From Microbacterium sp. SLBN-146 (GTDB lineage Bacteria; Actinomycetota; Actinomycetes; Actinomycetales; Microbacteriaceae), in NCBI RefSeq assembly GCF_006715145.1, contig NZ_VFMR01000001.1, positions 2,542,001-2,606,000 on the forward strand: a stretch of 64,000 bases of DNA, written 5' to 3'. Shown in pieces: positions 61,478-64,000 of this stretch. Position numbers and translations under genes: made by a program. Positions within the stretch are counted from its first letter, which is position 1; each line of letters opens with the position of its first letter. The notes beneath the pieces were generated by a model. The model saw only the letters and a list, made by a program, of their open reading frames with translations, was not told the origin of the DNA and made no database searches.

Positions 61478-61726
61478 ATGGTCAGAAGGTCTGTGACACA
61501 GTTCATGCCGATCCTCGCAGCTCTGTCCGTCTACGCAGTGGCTAACGTTCTCCTGTTACTTACAGCGCTCCAGTTGCTCGACCGCCTGCTGCTCAGTGCG
61601 GGCGTCGCGCTTGTGGTCGTCGCTGTGTCTTCACGCGTGTTCCACCGAGTGAAGCACAGGCGTGTCAGCCCCGAGCAGGTCAGTGGGGGCGAGGGCGACA
61701 GTCTGACACCGACGGCACGACAGTAG
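61478..61726 (+). CDS. Small membrane protein downstream of the broken secreted gene
   Basis: An 82-residue protein with two adjacent hydrophobic segments at about 7-27 and 32-50 and a basic/polar tail (FHRVKHRRVSPEQVSGGEGD). AGAGG lies seven bases before ATG 61478; a GTG one codon upstream is possible. The broken gene ends three bases earlier, so the two once formed an operon. A toxin/immunity-like or bacteriocin-like pair is one idea; nothing in the sequence proves it. Confidence 0.6.
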   Translation: MVRRSVTQFMPILAALSVYAVANVLLLLTALQLLDRLLLSAGVALVVVAVSSRVFHRVKHRRVSPEQVSGGEGDSLTPTARQ

Positions 61727-61775
61727 GATTGCGAAACTGCGCCACCCGCCGTACGAGCCCTTTGGCGAACAGGAC

Positions 61776-61807
61776 TCCGCCTCATCACCAATCGGTGATG
61801 AGGCGGA
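61776..61807. terminator. Bidirectional terminator hairpin
   Basis: Arms 61776-61789 and 61794-61807 are 14-base perfect complements with loop AATC. It separates the small membrane gene from the convergent small acidic gene and probably ends both. Confidence 0.78.
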
Positions 61808-61829
61808 AACGTGTTCGCGCGATCGCCGA

Positions 61830-62003
61830 TCAGGCGTCAGCGCCTTCGTCTTCCTCGGGCTCGAAGGTCGACTGCTCACCTGTGTGACCGGCGGCGACTC
61901 CGTCTGGGTCGGCGGGAATCGTGCCGTCCTGGCCGAGGCCACCAGGCTCTTGCTCACCTTCGGCGTCGTTCACGGGATCCTTCTGGTCTGCTGAGTCGCT
62001 CAT
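61830..62003 (-). CDS. Small acidic protein
   Basis: A 57-residue acidic protein (SDSADQKDPVNDAEGEQEPG), probably disordered, ending EEDEGADA. AAGGAG lies six bases before ATG 62003, a clear ribosome site. The large open frame upstream is spurious. Similar in composition and size to the protein at 50897-51091, but not alignable with confidence. Confidence 0.6.
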   Translation of the reverse strand: MSDSADQKDPVNDAEGEQEPGGLGQDGTIPADPDGVAAGHTGEQSTFEPEEDEGADA

Positions 62004-62110
62004 CGACTTCTCCTTCCACACCGGGTCGCCCAGGATATGTGCGCCATCGGTGCGGTCGCGACCCCCTTGACAGGGATCCAAGCGGTTTCCGCTCGGGCCC
62101 GGACGACGAG

Positions 62111-62563
62111 TCAGCCGATGCAACCGATGACGGCATCCACCGCACCATCGGTCAGCGACACCGTTTGGCCGCCAAATGTGGTGGGGTACGCCGTGAACTG
62201 CTGAGACACCTCGTCGACCGCGGCGATCTCCGACGGTTCTCCGTCGAGCGTGGGCACCATCCATACGCCCACCTCGTAGTTGAATCCCGCAACGTCGTAC
62301 TCGGCCGCGACGAGGTAGGCGTCGGGGATGCTCGGAGAGGCGACCGCGGCGGACTGCTCGGTGGGCGTCAGGGCGAGATCGCCCGCGCCCGAGGCGATGG
62401 CTTCGAGCACCGAGGGGCTGACCTCGAGGCACTCGAAAGTGCCGGGAGCGCCGTCGTCGGGGAGGGATGGCTCGGGGTCGGGGGATCCGGCCGTGCATCC
62501 CGCGAGCATCAGCATCCCAGCGAGACCGACGACGGCGACCGATCGAGTGAAGCCAGTGTCCAT
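62111..62563 (-). CDS. Lipoprotein of unknown function
   Basis: A 150-residue protein with signal peptide and lipobox (LAGMLMLAGC near 17-26), then a Pro/Asp linker and a domain with two Cys (TFECLEVSPSVLEAIAS and the final IGCIG), likely a disulfide. TACGCT seven bases before ATG 62563 gives a leaderless start. No family recognised. Confidence 0.68.
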   Translation of the reverse strand: MDTGFTRSVAVVGLAGMLMLAGCTAGSPDPEPSLPDDGAPGTFECLEVSPSVLEAIASGAGDLALTPTEQSAAVASPSIPDAYLVAAEYDVAGFNYEVGVWMVPTLDGEPSEIAAVDEVSQQFTAYPTTFGGQTVSLTDGAVDAVIGCIG

Positions 62564-62625
62564 GCATCCGAGCGTATCGTCGGCGTAGATTCCGCAGCGC
62601 GATCCGCCCGGACCCAGCAGAATGT

Positions 62626-62801
62626 CGAAAAGACCCGAACTGCGCAATCCGGAGACGAAACGCAGCAGCTTGAGTCTTCTCGGCCAGAAGGGGCGAGGTT
62701 CGACTCGGGCACGGAGATTCTGGCGACAAGACTCGAACTGCGCAGGACAGAGACGAAACGCAGCGGTTTGGGTCTTCTCGGCGAAGAGGGGGCCGACGTT
62801 C
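62626..62801. repeat. Two tandem copies of a ~77-bp palindromic element
   Basis: Copy 1 covers 62626-62702 and copy 2 covers 62724-62801, about 80% alike by eye. Each has a 5' arm AAGACYCGAACTGCG and a 3' arm CGCAGCNGYTTGRGTCTT that can pair with a three-base bulge, around a conserved GAGACGAAA loop part, and each ends TTCTCGGC. Palindromic intergenic repeats of this sort are REP-like. No gene overlaps them. Confidence 0.7.
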
Positions 62802-62895
62802 GCAGGCGGCAGGGGAGCGGGCGAGCTTGTGGATGGGCGAGGCGAGGGGCGAGTGGCGAGTGGCGAACAGGGTGGGTGAGAGGAAGGCTTCGGGG

Positions 62896-63648
62896 ATGAC
62901 CGAACAGGACTTGGCGGGCAAGCGAGCGCTCGTCACGGGCGGGGCGAGCGGAATAGGACTCGCGTGTGCGCGCGAGTTCGCCCGGCGCGGCGCCTTCGTG
63001 ATCGTCGCCGACCTCAATGAGGATGCCGCGACGGCAGTTGCAGCCGAAGTCGCCGGAGAGCCGTGGGTCGTCGACCTCTCCCAGACGGCCGACCTCGACG
63101 ATCTGATGCTCGACGTCGACATCCTCGTCAACAACGCCGGCATCCAGCGGGTCAGCTCGATCCCGGACTTCGACCCCGAGACGTTCCGGCTCCTGCTGCG
63201 TCTCATGCTCGAGTCGCCCTTCCTCCTCATCCGCGCGGCTCTTCCGGCCATGTACGACCGCGGGTGGGGGAGGATCATCAACATCTCGAGCGCCCACGGC
63301 CTCCGCGCATCGTCGTTCAAGTCGGCCTACGTCTCCGCAAAGCACGGGTTGGAGGGCCTGTCGAAGGTCACGGCGCTCGAGGGCGCGCCGCACGGCGTCA
63401 CGAGCAACTGCATCAACCCCGCCTACGTCCGGACGCCCCTCGTGGAGAAGCAGATCACGGATCAGGCCGCGGTTCACGGCATCCCGGAAGAAGAGGTCGT
63501 CGAGCGCATCATGCTGACCGAGACCGCCATCAAACGCCTGATCGAACCCGACGAAGTCGCCTCCCTCGCGGGCTGGCTCGCCTCGTCTCATGCCGGCATG
63601 GTCACGGGCGCCTCGTACACGATGGACGGCGGATGGACGGCGCGATGA
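62896..63648 (+). CDS. Short-chain dehydrogenase, 3-hydroxybutyrate dehydrogenase-like
   Basis: A 250-residue NAD(P)-dependent oxidoreductase: cofactor loop VTGGASGIG near 12-20, NNAG near 82, Ser in IINISSAHG and the YVSAK catalytic pair near 148-152. The NCINPAYVRTPLVEKQI stretch near 180 and the length fit 3-hydroxybutyrate dehydrogenase, which interconverts 3-hydroxybutyrate and acetoacetate. ATG 62896 begins the protein after a G-rich run. The stop overlaps the next start (ATGA). Confidence 0.85.
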   Translation: MTEQDLAGKRALVTGGASGIGLACAREFARRGAFVIVADLNEDAATAVAAEVAGEPWVVDLSQTADLDDLMLDVDILVNNAGIQRVSSIPDFDPETFRLLLRLMLESPFLLIRAALPAMYDRGWGRIINISSAHGLRASSFKSAYVSAKHGLEGLSKVTALEGAPHGVTSNCINPAYVRTPLVEKQITDQAAVHGIPEEEVVERIMLTETAIKRLIEPDEVASLAGWLASSHAGMVTGASYTMDGGWTAR

Positions 63649-64000
63649 ACGCGCACGCCCATCGCCTCGTGCACGTCCCCGTCGCAGGAGGCGACCTGCG
63701 GGTCGGCATCTGGGACCCCACGGGGGATGAACGTACGGCGGATGTCCTGCTGATCCACGGGATCACGTCGTCGCACCTCGCGTGGTCGTTCGTCGTCGAG
63801 CGGTTGCCCGGAGTCCGCGGGATCGCTCCCGACCTGCGGGGCCGCGGCGGCAGCAACGGGCTCGAAGGTGCCTCGGGGATGCGGCAGCACGCCGACGACC
63901 TCGCCGCAACGCTCGATGCGCTGGGCATCGATCAGATCCTGGCGGTGGGCCATTCGATGGGCGCTTTCGTCGCCGCCGTCTTCGCGCACTTCTATCCAGA
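63645..64000 (+). CDS. Alpha/beta hydrolase (3' end outside window)
   Basis: The 118 visible residues include LLIHGITSSHLAW near 35 (oxyanion HG motif), APDLRGRGGS near 65 and AVGHSMGAFVAA near 100, the nucleophile elbow with Ser. Translationally coupled to the dehydrogenase by a four-base overlap, so probably an ester or lactone hydrolase in the same catabolic step. The frame runs off the right edge, so the catalytic Asp and His are not seen. Confidence 0.85.
   Translation, partial: MNAHAHRLVHVPVAGGDLRVGIWDPTGDERTADVLLIHGITSSHLAWSFVVERLPGVRGIAPDLRGRGGSNGLEGASGMRQHADDLAATLDALGIDQILAVGHSMGAFVAAVFAHFYP

Noticed and set aside
1..64000. GGATGCC as a strand-biased KOPS-like replication motif
   Set aside because: Both orientations appear at similar frequency by eye, so FtsK-orienting use is unlikely from this window alone.

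Overview
The window is a stretch of a high-GC actinobacterial chromosome, most likely from Microbacterium or a close relative in the Microbacteriaceae. Three things point there. Codons are strongly biased to G/C. Many starts (GTG as well as ATG) lie 6-9 bases after a TANNNT -10 hexamer with no ribosome site, the mark of leaderless transcripts. The gene content is also typical: ftsEX-smpB-ssrA, a LigD/Ku pair, DUF3039, DUF222-HNH, Tad pilus genes, class F sortases and a tmRNA tag ending in ALAA. The genus is inference; the phylum is well supported.

Layout. 1-6.6 kb: the 3' part of an HtrA-like protease, then a polymer locus with three CDP-glycerol glycerophosphotransferase-like proteins and one family 2 glycosyltransferase. 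6.7-14.8 kb: maltokinase, small regulatory and membrane proteins, a LicC/GCD1-type nucleotidyltransferase, a two-gene ABC exporter whose ATPase has a long acidic repeat extension, and DUF3039. 14.8-19.4 kb: nicotinate phosphoribosyltransferase diverging from murI-rph-rdgB, then a CDF metal exporter with a Zur-like box upstream. 19.4-23.9 kb: divergent ligD and ku (two-component NHEJ), a DedA protein and tRNA-Leu. 24.0-28.4 kb: a compact Tad pilus operon (tadA, tadB, tadC, small pilin, two TadE-like genes, one TadG-like gene). 28.5-40.5 kb: MFS transporter, prfB, a VOC/RidA/DUF222-HNH block, ftsE-ftsX-smpB, a SIMPL protein, a DUF4397-sortase-ECF sigma-RskA operon, and ssrA.

40.6-50.8 kb: a Lon-N-type protein, small membrane proteins, a pterin-dehydratase-like/VOC fusion, an orphan histidine kinase, hutF-hutI, DUF1684, then a membrane protein overlapping a subtilase-like protein with no catalytic serine, DUF1905 and EI24. 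50.8-55.9 kb: several very small proteins (one of 49 residues is easily missed), then a second surface cassette (large membrane protein, DUF4397, class F sortase). 55.9-60.2 kb: amine oxidase, PIG-L-type lipoprotein, DUF427, lipoprotein and HisN-like phosphatase. 60.3-62 kb: tRNA-Lys followed by a degraded accessory patch with an IS3-type transposase remnant, a frameshifted secreted-protein gene and a small membrane gene. 62-64 kb: a lipoprotein, a duplicated palindromic repeat, a short-chain dehydrogenase and a truncated alpha/beta hydrolase.

The themes are cell-surface construction (teichoic-type polymer, pilus, sortases, FtsEX), genome and translation quality control (NHEJ, tmRNA/SmpB, prfB) and small-molecule catabolism. 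The signals most worth following are the membrane protein plus serine-less subtilase pair, the two DUF4397/sortase cassettes (one with its own ECF sigma/anti-sigma pair), and a window-wide excess of the 7-mer GGATGCC.
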